A stretch of 52,041 nucleotides of DNA from assembly GCA_964613015.1 (NCBI GenBank), contig CAZTFP010000009.1, positions 1 to 52,041 of the forward strand, in the 5' to 3' direction. Shown here one piece after another: positions 1 to 11,325 of the stretch (positions are counted from its first letter, which is position 1; each line of letters begins with the position of its first letter). The notes under the pieces were generated by a model. It did no database searches, was not told the origin of the DNA, and worked only from the letters and a program-made list of their open reading frames with translations. This stretch comes from CAJBLF01 sp964613015. GTDB lineage: Bacteria; Patescibacteriota; Gracilibacteria; Absconditabacterales; Absconditicoccaceae. A program made the translations under genes and the position numbers.

Positions 1-53
1 GCATCTGCCTTACAAGCAGGGGGTCATAGGTTCGAGTCCTATATCACCCACCA
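1..53 (+). tRNA. tRNA-Val (anticodon UAC), 5' end cut by window edge
   Basis: The window opens inside this tRNA. The visible part has an anticodon stem-loop with loop CTTACAA (anticodon TAC, Val), a T-arm with a TTCGAGT loop between ATAGG and CCTAT, the 3' acceptor strand ATCACCC, discriminator A and an encoded CCA. The D-arm and 5' acceptor strand lie outside. It is the first of three tandem tRNAs. Confidence 0.9.
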
Positions 54-81
54 TACACTACTATTGTATTCATCCAGTACT

Positions 82-155
82 GGGTCTATAGCTCAGTTGG
101 TTAGAGCAATCGGCTCATAACCGATTGGTCGCTGGTTCGAGTCCAGCTAGGCCCA
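82..155 (+). tRNA. tRNA with CAU anticodon (elongator Met or Ile2)
   Basis: Complete cloverleaf. The acceptor strands GGGTCTA and TAGGCCC pair over 7 bp with one G-U. The D-loop contains AGCTCAGTTGGTTAGAGC and the anticodon stem ATCGG/CCGAT closes loop CTCATAA (anticodon CAT). No CCA is encoded, unlike the two neighbours. The T-arm region resembles known tRNA-Ile2(CAU), where C34 becomes lysidine, as much as elongator tRNA-Met. Sequence alone does not settle which; an initiator seems unlikely because the first acceptor pair G-C is intact. Confidence 0.9.
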
Positions 156-191
156 AATTAAACATTACTAATAAAATTAGCCATTAAATTT

Positions 192-268
192 GCGGGTGTA
201 ACTCAATTGGCTAGAGTGCCTGCCTTCCAAGCAGACTGTTGCGGGTTCGAGTCCCGTCACCCGCTCCA
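192..268 (+). tRNA. tRNA-Gly (anticodon UCC)
   Basis: Complete cloverleaf. The acceptor strands GCGGGTG/CACCCGC are perfect, the anticodon loop is CTTCCAA (anticodon TCC), the T-loop is TTCGAGT and the 3' end is TCCA with encoded CCA. It reads GGA/GGG and probably other GGN codons. It is not the UGA-reading tRNA: a tRNA-Gly with UCA anticodon, required by the recoding, is not in this window. Confidence 0.93.
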
Positions 269-278
269 TTAAAAAAAA

Positions 279-308
279 CCTCCCTATTAAAGGAGATTTT
301 TTTTATTT
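279..308 (+). terminator. Rho-independent terminator after the tRNA cluster
   Basis: The hairpin CTCC-CTATTAAA-GGAG is followed by a T-run of about 8. It ends the plus-strand tRNA transcript and lies just before the convergent end of the minus-strand GH18-NodB-GT2 gene. Confidence 0.75.
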
Positions 309-325
309 AATTTTTTTTCACTACA

Positions 326-3300
326 TTACTTCAGGGTAATTGAATTCGTTCTTTCTAATTTATTCCATCCATGGTGACTTCCTTTAAGTATATTTTTCAT
401 CGCTTTAAATGCTATCACATACATAAATTGCCTATAGAAAAAACGTTGTATCAATACTAGTAGAAGCAATCATTTGGGTTTATTATCTAATACAAATGCT
501 ATAAGTGATCAAGCTGTATCCATAAGTAAAAATAATATATATCCAAATGCTATAGCTCTAAAATCGCCCCTAAATAGAGAGAGTATAAGTACCAAATCTC
601 ATATAGGTGAGAGTATAGGAAATATAACTTGAAAGATAAAAATATTTGGTAGTGCTACCCATCCTAGGCTTCATTTGAAAAAGTTTCTTCTATGTTTCCA
701 TAAACATTGATATGTTCCATAGGTCCATCTAAAACGTTGTTTGAATAGTCAGTTTACTGTTTCTGGGGCTTCGGTGATACCTATAGCAAACGGATTATAT
801 ACTATCTTTGCTCCATGCTCAAGCATAGTGAGCGTAAGATCAGCATCTTCTGTAAGTGTAGCTCATGAGTATCCTCACACTTCCAAAACTTTATTTTTTT
901 TCCATGCTCCCGTTGCTCAAGGGACAACACTTATACAGCCTAAAATATTAAATGCACGCCTATCGTAATTTTGGCTAGTTATATATTCTACAGATTGAAA
1001 TCATGTTAAAAGATTTTTCACGTTTCCTACTTCTACATTACCACATACTGCGTCAACTTCCTTATTTTCAAAAGGACTTACAAGATGTCTTATCGTATCT
1101 GGTGTAACCACAGTATCAGCATCTATAGTAACGATATATTCATTTTTTACCTGTTTAAATCACAAATTTAATGCTGAAAATTTTCATCAATTTTCTTTTC
1201 TAATTAGTTTTATTCTCGGATCTTTTTTTGCCATGGCGAGCGTTTTTTCTGAAGTGTCATCTGTGCTTCAATCATCAATTACTACCATTTCAAAATCTGA
1301 GTAATTACTTTTCTGTAATGTCTTCAATGTTTTTTCTATGACTTTTCCTTCATTATAAGAGGGTATTAGAACCGAAACTGATGGGGTAAAACTATCTTTC
1401 CCAAGATAGTCACTTTGTTTCCTTCCAGAAAAAAGAACAAATCATCATAAAAATAAAATACGAAAAATAGAAAAAATAGTCGTCAATAAAAATAGAATAA
1501 CTATAATATTTCGTCATCGAGTATGTAAAAATATCAAAAATCAATCTGACCAAATAACCAAATGTTCTCTCAAAGAAATATTTTGCATAAATACTGTTGG
1601 AGACGTTTTAAGTATATCTGCTAATGTTCCTATAGTATATCATTTTGATCTTAGTAGTGGAATGAGCTTATTTAATGCGGCTACAGTCTGTTTTCTATCT
1701 CATCATGCATCGTGCATTACGATTATATTTCAATGTGTCTGATCCAATCCATCTACTACATTTTGGACAATCATATCTACTCATGGTTTATCATAATCTT
1801 TAGAATCAATATCTGCATCAACTATGATATATCACATTTGGGATACGTGGTAGAGTGGTTTAATTTCCTCTGCGGTAGATGGAGAACTATCCGTATCATA
1901 AGGAGCACGAAATAAATATGTTTTTTTCCCTATTACCGATTCAATCAATCTTTCATTTATATTTACTTCTAGAGATAATCTACGTTCTGTTATTTTCTGT
2001 ATGTTGGGGTGTAGAAATGTGTGGTTTCCTACTGTGTTTCATGCACGAACGGTTTCTTGTACAACCTCAGGATATCTTTGTACTTGATCTCATACAAGAA
2101 AAAATGTTCCATAAGCTTTATTTTTTTTCAAAACATCTAAAATCTGACGTGTATATATAGGATCTGGTCAGTCATCGAAAGTAAGGGCCACGAATTTATC
2201 GTTCATATGCCCGTACCTTTCTATATCGTAGCTTGTGGGTAGTATTTGATAATTTGCATAATCGATATATTTACCATCTAATGTCATATCTCTATATCAT
2301 GTTTCAGGAGCTGCTCTAACCTTTAGAATTTCTCCATTACCATTGAAATTAATTGAATTTAATGTATTGGTTTCCGAAAGGATTTTGGGATCAAAATTTT
2401 GTATATTTCCTGTTCAGAAAAACTTCCGTAGTGAAGGATCTTCTATACCAATACGCCAAAGTGATGTCCCCAAAGCTTTATTTTCTCTAGCGAAATAATA
2501 TTGATTCCATGCTGAAATTGCATCGAGCATCCATACTTGATGCGTATTGTTTTGATCATCAACATACGAAAAAAGAGAATTTACTGAACCTGTTTCTGTC
2601 TCTATATCAGCTCATACATCTTTAGCAAGAGCCACTGCATCATCGAAACTAAGACTTTCAGCTGCAGATTTCTGAGAAATATTCCAATCATAAGAATACG
2701 CTCCAAGCGCAATCAATGTTTTACTAGGAATAACTCTTTTCAAAACATCTTTAACTCACTCTTGGAATCGTTGATTAGATGCTATAGATCATGGTTCTCC
2801 ATGAGTATAATGTTCATCATATGCCATGATTACTACACCATCGGTAATTGTACTCAAGGCTTCATAATCGTATACATCATCATTCAGTGGCAAATCAATG
2901 GTTACATACATTTTTTGATTATGAAATGCTGTAGTTAATGCTTCAACCCGATTTACAAAAGGAATAGTGTCTTGACTACTAAGATCTTCTATATCTAGAT
3001 TTATACCGTCAAATCCATGATTTTGATATTCATTAACTAAATTATTAATAATACAATCTGATTCTGCTTGATTATTTAACATATTTGAAAATTCGTTCCC
3101 CAATCGGTTTCCACTTTCATCATTATTTGCAAATCTTGGAAAAAATATTATTTTTTGATCGAAAAGATATCCTGCAGAATCTTCATCTACAGTATTATTG
3201 AGTGTACATCAAGATCATAATTGATATCAATCAGTAAAAACAAGATCTATATTGGAAATATTTTTTTTAAGATCATCTATTCATTGTTGGTCGTTCTTTA

Positions 3301-3643
3301 TTAAGAAGACACTTTCAACAAACTCGTTAGGGAAAATTTTTCCTATGCCACCAGAAAAGTTTTTATCTGAAGCAAATTTGTGGAGAATATTTTTATAGTT
3401 TTTATATTTTGCTTGTACCATCATTCCTGATCTTTGATTTTGGACTCAACTATCATTTCTAACTAGTCTATTATGGATAGCAATTCATCTTGATTTTAAG
3501 ATATGCCTAGAATCAGTCAGGGGAGAATTTATAAAAAGGCTTAGAACCAGCTGAATTATTAAAAAAATCCCTACAGTTGCGATTCCACTAAATATTACTA
3601 TAGCTCTTTTTCGGCGACGTTTTGTAAAATCTTCAAAAATCAT
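326..3643 (-). CDS. Three-domain surface polysaccharide enzyme: GH18-like + NodB deacetylase + GT2 synthase
   Basis: About 1105 residues once TGA is read as Gly. An N-terminal membrane anchor (about residues 14-35) precedes a GH18-type domain with motif DGINLDIED (catalytic Glu about 219). A NodB polysaccharide deacetylase domain follows, with TFDDGPD around residue 490 (its Gly is TGA) and an HTFLH metal motif. After a transmembrane stretch comes a family-2 glycosyltransferase domain with VVIDDGSTDDT, DADT, TEDADL and QRFRW, then C-terminal membrane helices. The GT2 part should polymerise a beta-linked sugar and move it across the membrane while the outer domains trim or deacetylate it. This matches the PgaB/PgaC division of labour in poly-N-acetylglucosamine synthesis. 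The substrate is inferred. The ATG at 3643 has a promoter-like -10 nine bases upstream. Confidence 0.88.
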
Positions 3644-3652
3644 TTTTACTCT

Positions 3653-3681
3653 AGTATATAAAAGTATGTGTAGTTAGTCTA
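3653..3681 (-). promoter_or_regulatory. Putative promoter of the GH18-NodB-GT2 gene, nearly leaderless
   Basis: On the minus strand TAGACT (-35, 4/6) and TATACT (-10, 5/6) are separated by 17 bases. The -10 ends nine bases before the ATG, so the transcript would have almost no 5' leader. No Shine-Dalgarno sequence is present. Found by eye only. Confidence 0.4.
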
Positions 3682-3904
3682 TTAGCGGTATTTTATCAAG
3701 AATATAGAAAAAATTATATCTAATACAAATAGAAATAAAAATTATGAATCATTGTTTTTTCTATGATGATTAAGATCTATTACAACGTGTATAGCATCGT
3801 TATATCTACTATTACTCTATTCCAAAATTTTCGTACATTTAATTTTATTATATGAAAAATATGTAAGGATCTGATTTAATTTAGCTCTTTTACTTTATAT
3901 ACTC

Positions 3905-5815
3905 TTATTGGCTGAGACTGTCACCAAACGTAATTGTTTCTGGTATCGGATTATTGATGTTTGGATTTGGTCAGGTTCTAAATGGAAAATCTTCTGGTAT
4001 ATAATATCATTTAATTTGACTCAAACATTTCAATACATTTGTTTGCCAATTGATTGGGCTTGATGCATAAATTTGTCCATCCTTGTTTCCATATCTAGAA
4101 AGTTGGTTGATGGTATCATAATTTCATAAATATGCATTGTTTAGTGTCACAGGAATGGCTCTTGCTCATGCATATGCAGAGTAGAATGGAACCCTATCAC
4201 CACGATCGTTGTTTCCTACGTTACCAATATTTGCATTTGTGCTAAGATATTTACCAAGTGTGCTTTCTGCGAATGCTATACAAATTACCATATCTTTATC
4301 GATATTGGTATCTTTGACGACATCATCTCGAAATGCTACCTGTCTGTATACACCTACACCATATCTTGCAAGAAATTGATCTTCTCTTTCGACTAAGGTA
4401 TCTCCTGTCATTAATTGAAGATTTGTTATATCGATAGGTCTTGCATATTTGTCTCTAAGATATTTTATTTGATATCCGTCAGGTAAGACGCTTTGGTCTT
4501 TTACAATACTTGCATCTAAAATATCAAATGGATCCATTGCAATACCATCTTTGAAAATCTCAAACGTCAGATTCGATCATTTAGAAATAAATCATGCGCC
4601 TCTTGTTCCTGGTTCTCATCAACTATATCCAATAAGCTGACCTCTTCTTACAACATCACCTGGTTTGACGATTGTTTTATTAAGATATTGATAAACAGTT
4701 ACATACCCATCCGTATGTACAATCATAGCTCGATTGATTCCAATTTCATCATTGTCTGCTACAAAATACACAATACCATTGCGAGCTGCATATACTGGCG
4801 TTCATTGTGTCGCTTTTATTTGTATTCCTACATGAGGAACCCCATATTCTTTTTGAAAATTTATATCACCAAAATATGTTTGAATTTCTTCAATAGGATA
4901 GAGTGGCCATGCCAATGGATATGATTGATTATCGTCTTCTAGTTTGTTGAGTAATGGTAGTTTTTTATCCATATCGAAATCTACGTTATAGACACCTTTT
5001 TTTATGTTTGCAACTAATTCTACTGTTTTATCATAGACTCCTTTTGTACTTTCAAAAAAGTTATTAATACTCAATTGTCTTTGACTTGCGTCATCTTGAT
5101 AGAGTTTCATAAATTGAAGGAGATAGTTTTTCTTCTGTTGTAGTTTTTCTATTTCTATCTCATATTGTTGTATAGCGTCTGTAGTTTTTGTTTTAAGATC
5201 ATTAAGTTTTTTTATTGTTTCAAGCTGTGTTTGTTCGTTTGTTTGAAAATTATCCATCAAATCGTTGAGTTGGACCATCACTCATTGGACCATATAATTG
5301 TTAGCAAGCGTGACGGGAATATTGTCAGAATTTATTAATAATTTTATTTCATCGATATTGTTTGTGGTATTGTCGTATAACTTATTATCTAGTTTATAAA
5401 TAAAATTGGAAAAATCTTCCATATATTGTTTGGTATCTACCATCCCTGATCTTGATGACTGAATATCTTTATAGGTAAGTAACATAAGTTTCTTATAGGT
5501 TGTTATTTTTTGGAGTTGTCCACTGATGGTATCTGTTGTTTGATTTATGGTTTGTATAACGTTTACAATTTCATTTCTTGTCGCTCTATATGTATCAGAA
5601 ATTACATTACCACTTCATCTCTCTTTTGCATCAAGTGAATATAATTCTTGCACTACTTGATCAAGATTTGCTTTGAGATCTTGCATATTGTTTGTTGCAC
5701 TTTGTACATCAAAATTACTCACATCAACTGTGGTAGCATCTGTTGTTTGTGCCGTACAAAATCCTATTCCTCCTATAAGAAGAACAAGTAGTGTCAGTCA
5801 AAGTTTCTTTTCCAT
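3905..5815 (-). CDS. Secreted coiled-coil protein with degenerate LytM (M23) domain and lysozyme-like C-terminal domain
   Basis: About 636 residues. A signal peptide (ends near FCTAQ) is followed by a long alpha-helical coiled-coil segment to about residue 290, then a LytM/M23 fold (about 310-425) and a C-terminal region with AFAESTLGK and NVGNNDRGD, reminiscent of lysozyme or glucosaminidase domains. The M23 metal and catalytic residues are lost: HVGIQ replaces HxGxD, YQYL replaces the usual xHL, and NLTFE replaces HLHFE. The architecture recalls EnvC, whose dead LytM domain activates cell-wall amidases. An amidase-activator role plus glycan cleavage by the C-terminal domain is an inference. 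TGA-Gly codons lie within both domains. Confidence 0.8.
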
Positions 5816-5844
5816 GTGAAGAATCAAACATATAAATCTCTATA

Positions 5845-5873
5845 ATTATATGCCAAAACTATAAAATAACCAA
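5845..5873 (-). promoter_or_regulatory. Putative promoter of the LytM-domain gene
   Basis: On the minus strand TTGGTT and TATAAT are separated by 17 bases, with the -10 about 29 bases upstream of the ATG at 5815. The leader is AT-rich with no evident Shine-Dalgarno motif. Confidence 0.4.
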
Positions 5874-5962
5874 AAAAACGTATCTGAGACACGCTTTTAT
5901 ACTTGACAAATTTACTGAAATATATTCTCTTGCTAGCGGACTTTTATTCTTTTGTATGTTTT

Positions 5963-7168
5963 TTATTGATTGAATTTATCTTTCGCTTCCAAATGCTTTT
6001 GAGAAATATCAGAGGCATCAAATTTTTTGATAAAGAATGGCATGAGCAATAATACAATACCAAAGAAAAAGAACGTTATTTTTGTACCTAGTGTTCTGCT
6101 GAGATAGTCTGATGAAATCATAATAATAAAAATAATGATACTTGTCATGATACCGTAAGCTACAGATCCATATTCTTTTCTATGATCGTCTCCAATATGG
6201 AAAAAATATCTTCCCTCCAAAAGATTGACCGCGATTCCAAAGAAAATTCCTATAAAAAATCAGCAGAATTTTAATGTAATATAGTATTCATATTTGTTTA
6301 TAATATGGGGAAAATAGATGGTAGTGAGTCAAAAAATGATAGTAAAAATCATGGCTACTGTTTTTCTTTTTTTCAAGAAAAATATTGAAATAATATGTCC
6401 CAAAATAGCACCTATAAATGATATGATGATGATGGTAATAGACCCTTTAGGTGTTCTTTCGAAAATATCAACTCATATTTCCAACATCTTTTGTACAATA
6501 GCTGTAGAAATGGCTCGTAATGCACCTATAGGTAAGAGTAACCGAACGTATTTTTTTATAATTCCTCCTATATGTGGCAGTGAATGTTTGAGTGTCTGCA
6601 TAAATGGTTTTGTTTCAAATTGTTTGTCGTAATTCATCATTGTCGTCAAAATGCTCGAAAAAACCAATAATGCAATGATTATTCGAAATCAATTGGTCCC
6701 TCGTTTTGCAAAAATAACAAATCCCAAAAAACTTCATAAAAGTATTCCTGCCAAAATAGCGATATTTATTATACCATTGATTCTAGCTTCTCCACGATCT
6801 GATTTTTGGATTTCTATACTCAAAATAATCGATTTAATAATCAATCGTAAACTATAGGCAAAACCAATACTACTCATCAATACTATGAATACCCCAAAAG
6901 GATAATATCAGACCATATGTCCTATAGCTATACACGCTATTGCAATAAGTCATCATAAAATAATGATATTTTTCTTACGGAATGAATAAGCAAGTGCTGA
7001 TCAAATGAGATATGCAATCATCCCTCATAGACTCAGATATCATGTTATGGCTTCTAATGTTATATGTACTTCTTTGAGATATGATCGAAGAAAAAATTTG
7101 AGCATAGAAATAAATATACTTCGAAGAAAGGTTATTACTATAAAAAGAATCAGATCTTTATGTTTCAT
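5963..7168 (-). CDS. MFS-type transporter
   Basis: About 401 residues from the chosen start, with roughly 12 hydrophobic helices and a charged cytoplasmic loop mid-protein, as in major facilitator superfamily carriers. The substrate is unknown. Two starts are possible. The ATG at 7243 would overlap the upstream HIT gene by 56 bases. The ATG at 7168 gives a 19-base gap, begins right before the first helix and is preceded by AGGTGG seven bases upstream, so it is preferred, although this genome rarely shows such motifs. Conserved glycines are encoded by TGA. It follows the Rad50-like and HIT genes in one direction. Confidence 0.75.
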
Positions 7169-7187
7169 AGATTTCCCACCTAAATGA

Positions 7188-7643
7188 TTAAATGCTTCAA
7201 AATGTTTTTTTGTATGTTTGTGCGATTTTTGTGTATTGTTCATCTTCTATCCACGTGCGATTTTCTGCTTTTATTTGGCTTTCGATCTTGACTGCTATGT
7301 CAGGAAGCAGATGAAAGTGGAGGTGATTGATTGATTTATTTATTAGTGGGTCTTTTACTAGTCAATCTCTTAGCAGTAAGCTTACATCTTTATGTTTTGT
7401 GTGGAGTTTTCTTGTCCATATATCAACGAGTTTGTTCATTTCAAGAAGTTCCGCATGGGTAAGTGTCGTTAAGAGATTTACATGTCTTCTAGGGATAATT
7501 AATAGGTGATGTTTGGTATATGGTGCACGAGCAGGTATTACAAAAAAATGTTTTCCCATCTGTAACATATGTTCTGGTTTTTCATGACAAAAAGGACATA
7601 TGTGTGTTTTTTCTAACTTTTTTACAACGGTTATATACCTCAT
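7188..7643 (-). CDS. HIT family nucleotide hydrolase/transferase
   Basis: About 151 residues. An N-terminal CPFC pair fits the zinc-binding variant of the family. The HIT catalytic triad HLHFH lies about two-thirds along, just after an in-frame TGA-Gly. HIT proteins hydrolyse nucleoside phosphoramidates or dinucleoside polyphosphates such as Ap4A. The C-terminal 50 residues overlap the alternative long start of the downstream transporter. The family is clear; the exact substrate is not. Confidence 0.88.
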
Positions 7644-7743
7644 CGTGAGTTTTTATATAAAAAATCGAGCAGGACTTATATTAAAAAATTATCTTTTGAT
7701 TGCAAACTGAGATTCATTTCTATTTTTCTTATTAAAAATTCAT

Positions 7744-10245
7744 CTATATAGTATCGATTTCTATCGTCTGGTCTCGAATATCCATCTGTTGAATTTGTTG
7801 GCTATGTGTTATGGTATATAATTTAATCTCTTTTTGTTTTACAAAATCTTCTAACATATCTGCTACTTTGCCTACCGTATCAGCGTCAAGATTATTGATT
7901 GTCTCGTCTAAGAAAAGAATAGGGGAGTTGATATATGATGAAATAGCCAACATTCGTACTAGTTTCAAAATAATTCTTTGTCCTCAGCTCAGGCTTTTTG
8001 TATCCCTTTCTCATTTTTGATCGATAATTTTTGCTTCAAGCTCAAGTTTGTCTGCATCATTTTTTAGTTGTAAATTGATTTGATACTCTACTATTTGTGA
8101 AAGATAACTGTTTACAATATCATTGATAACTGGCAAATGATCTTGAAGAACCAACAATAAAAGTTCTTTGGAAAAAATAGTATATAAATTTCCCAATATT
8201 ATTTCCTGTTCTTCTAGTTTTTGTCTTTCTAATTGATGCTCTTTGAATTCATTTACGAGCAAATCTATATCGTGATGATATTGTTTCATGGCTTCATGAT
8301 TTTTTTCTAGACGTGCTGTTGTGTTGATATCTATTTTTTCTTTTTCTTTTTCTAATTTTTTTCGTTCTTCCTGTTTTTCTGCTATGGATATAACGAAATC
8401 GTTTAATTGCTTTTCTATAGTTTCTTTTTGTATAATAACTTTTTGTAACTGATTTTTTCGTTCTTCTACTTGTTTGATTTCTTGTTCCAATTCACTGATT
8501 TTTTTGTCCAATTCTTTTGTCTGTCTATCTTGGTTGGTATAGGTACTATATAATAATTCTATATCTTTATATTTGATATCATTTAAAAAATTTTTGATAG
8601 TTTCAATGGTTTTTTCTATATCTTTTTGTTGGTTTTCTAATGTCTGGATTATTTTATCATCTTTTTTTACCTCCAAAATATTCAATCATTTAACTTCTGT
8701 CTGTAATTTTTTTATTATCATTTCTATGTGCTCTTGTTGGTCAATATATGTCTTTTTCTGTTGATCTAATTGATCAAATGTTTTCTTGTTGATAACTTTG
8801 ATAAATGGGCATGGTTCCTGTATCTTTTCACAGGCGAAGGTAGCTTGGGTATCGATATTTTTTTCTAATTCTTTCAGTGTATCCAAAATATTTTTCAACT
8901 GATGTTTTTGATCATTTATTTTTTCTCCAATATATTTTTTTTGAGTTTCAATCTTTTCTGCTTCGTTTTTTCTTATTAATTCTTCATTTTTTATCTGTAG
9001 TTGTATGTTTTTTATTTCTTCGTTGTTCTTTTTACCTTCATTGATAATTTTTTGTATCAAGAAATAACTGTTTAATACTGTTATATCTAATTCTTTCTTG
9101 ATATCTGATTCTTGCTTTTGTTGTGTAATGAAATTCCATATTTCTTTTTTTGGAAGTTGTTTTTCACTACTGTTTTGTTGAAAAATTATTTCTGATTTCT
9201 GATTTTTTAGTAATTCTATCTTCCTTTCATCGATATTTTCTATTTTTTTCTGTAAGGCTGAAATGTTTGTAGAAAGATCTTTTTCTATTGTTTGTTGATC
9301 TTTTAATTTCTTTTGTTCCTGTACTATATCTTTTTGAATTGTTTCTCATTGGTGGATTAGTTTTTGTTCTTGTGATTTTTTGTGTTCAATGTGGTTTTGA
9401 AGATTTTGTTCTCGATCAGCGGGAAAATCTTTGAGTGAAAAATCAGTAATTTGTATTTTTTCTTCTATCATTTTCCGGTCATCAAAAAACTGTTGTTCTG
9501 TTTCTGTATCGATGGCGTTATTCAATAGTTCTTTTGTCGCCGTGAACGTGGAAAGATAGTTCTGGATGTTGTTTTTTAGCTTCTCATCATATTTGGAAAT
9601 ATCCGTTGTTGCTTTGATTTTGTATCGGATTTCTCTCTTTTTGTCTGCCAAAACTTCTTTGGCTTCATCGATTCCCATCAGATTAAATACGTTTTTCAAT
9701 ATCGTCAGTCTATCGAGTGGAGTAAGTTCAAAAATATTGTCAGAGTCCTGCATGAGAAAAATAGTATTCATAATTACTTCTCTCGGTGGCAAAAATGTCT
9801 GGAGATTTTGTTGGAGGTCGGTTTCGTTTTTGAAACTGATTTCATCTCGTTTGAGTCCAGGATGTTTTCTGAGAAGATCTTCTACGTCAATATTGTTTTC
9901 TATAGGAGAGTGTTTGGTGAAATCAGGTAAATTCCCTTCCAATATATATACTTTAGATTCGCAAGAATCTTTGGATTTCCCTTTCTTCATCATTCTTGTA
10001 ATGAGATAGGTTGTCTGGTTTACTTCGCAGATGATTTTGATAAATCCATCTTTGGATTTGGTATTTAAAATATTTCTGGAACTGTATTTGTAGAGTCCAT
10101 ATATAGGTCCATCAAAAAATAAAAAACTCTTTCCTGACCCAATCGGTGCTTTGATGAGCATCTTTCCCATATTGAAAAAAACACTCAAGAGTTTGTCCTG
10201 AAATGGTCAAATATTTTTGTAGGATATGGCTATTAAATTGAGCAC
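7744..10245 (-). CDS. Rad50/SbcC-like SMC-family ATPase
   Basis: About 833 residues. A split ABC ATPase head with Walker A APIGSGKS near residue 33 and, after a long coiled coil, the signature SLSGGQR (its first Gly, about residue 754, is TGA) and Walker B ILFLDE near 780, followed by an H-loop (ITHS). The coiled-coil apex has two cysteines (about 472 and 479, one in CPF) but not a regular CPxC zinc hook. It probably acts in DNA end processing or tethering. An SbcD/Mre11 nuclease partner, usually adjacent, is not in the window. The start is taken as GTG at 10245 because the conserved strand before Walker A requires upstream sequence and no in-frame ATG is present. Confidence 0.82.
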
Positions 10246-10425
10246 TTTCGATATATCATATAAAATGTGTGTAGTAAGAGCATACGGTAATTTTGAGTGT
10301 TTTCAAGAAAAAATCCTGTATAATTTATTTTAAATGTCAATCTTTTTTGTTTGCGTAGTAGTGTTTTTTTGGTGTTCTAGATGTTTACGAGTATACTAGT
10401 AGTATATTTACTATTATAAATCCCT

Positions 10426-11253
10426 ATGTACTGAATACATGAACATTATATAGATCAACCTAAAAAACATTCCTTTCTAAAAGAGATTAGAACTTTTTCG
10501 CTTTTTTTTGGTGCTGTTTTTGTCATCATTCTTGTTTTTACTAATTTTAATTTATTTGCATATAATTTTATCGGATTGTTTGAAAATGAAATTCATGCAG
10601 TTGCGCCTATTAGTACTTCTATCGTTTCTGAAGATAATACCATATCTTCTGTTGTAGATACAACCCAGAAAAATGATGTAGAGATTCAGTGATTACTCAA
10701 AAACTATCAACAGACTGCAGATGTAAATACCCTTGCCCCTTCTACGGAAGAGACGCTCCAATCTCATCTTATGGACTATAATTTTTCATTTAATACCACG
10801 CCACCAGTCAATAGAATTATTATTCCTTCTTTGGGTCTTGATGTGCCTATTGTCGTTGATGAAAGTATGGCGCCTGTAGATTTTGCTAAGGCTGATTTCG
10901 ACAAGGAACTTATGGAATGAATCGTAAAATATCCTACAACGCCTGCTCCAGGAGAGGAAGGAAATACGTTGTTTTTTGGTCATACGAGTTATGTAGTTTG
11001 GAAAACTAATCCTTTTGGTACTATTTTTAAAGATCTTCCTAAACTCAAAGATAGTACGTTGATCCAAGTATTACGAAAATGAAATCTATATGAATATAAA
11101 GTTGTTGATCTTTTTATCGTTCCTCCGAAACAAGTCGCTGCCCAATATATGACCTATCAAAACGCTGGTGGTAGCTATATCACTTTGATGTGATGTTATC
11201 CTCTTGGTACGGATAATAAAAGGATTATGGTGGTTGCTAAACTCATTAAATAA
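10426..11253 (+). CDS. Sortase (class D/E-like transpeptidase)
   Basis: About 275 residues. One transmembrane helix (about residues 20-42) anchors an extracytoplasmic sortase domain. The catalytic residues are visible: His186 in FGHTSY, Cys257 in TLMGCYP (the Gly before Cys is TGA) and Arg266 in DNKRIMVV. Sortases cleave a sorting signal and attach proteins to the cell wall or to each other. No clear LPxTG-like substrate was noticed in this window. The ATG at 10426 is preceded three codons upstream by an in-frame TAA, and a TATTAT box lies eight bases before it. Confidence 0.88.
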
Positions 11254-11265
11254 TTATTTAAAAAA

Positions 11266-11290
11266 ATCCCAGAAATACCTGGGATTGTCT
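11266..11290. terminator. Bidirectional terminator between sortase and universal stress protein
   Basis: The perfect hairpin AATCCCAG-AAATAC-CTGGGATT has an A-run on its left (T-run on the minus strand) and a T-rich right side. It serves the convergent sortase and Usp genes, best on the minus strand. Confidence 0.8.
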
Positions 11291-11325
11291 TGTTATTTAT
11301 AGATACTATGTTTTTTGTTCGGTTG

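Noticed and set aside
741..968. 75-residue plus-strand ORF and other ORFs inside the minus-strand gene at 326-3643
   Set aside because: Antisense to the GT2 region, which is strongly supported by domain motifs.
7169..7243. Longer MFS start at 7243
   Set aside because: Overlaps the HIT gene by 56 bases; the ATG at 7168 begins right before the first helix. The longer start is not excluded.
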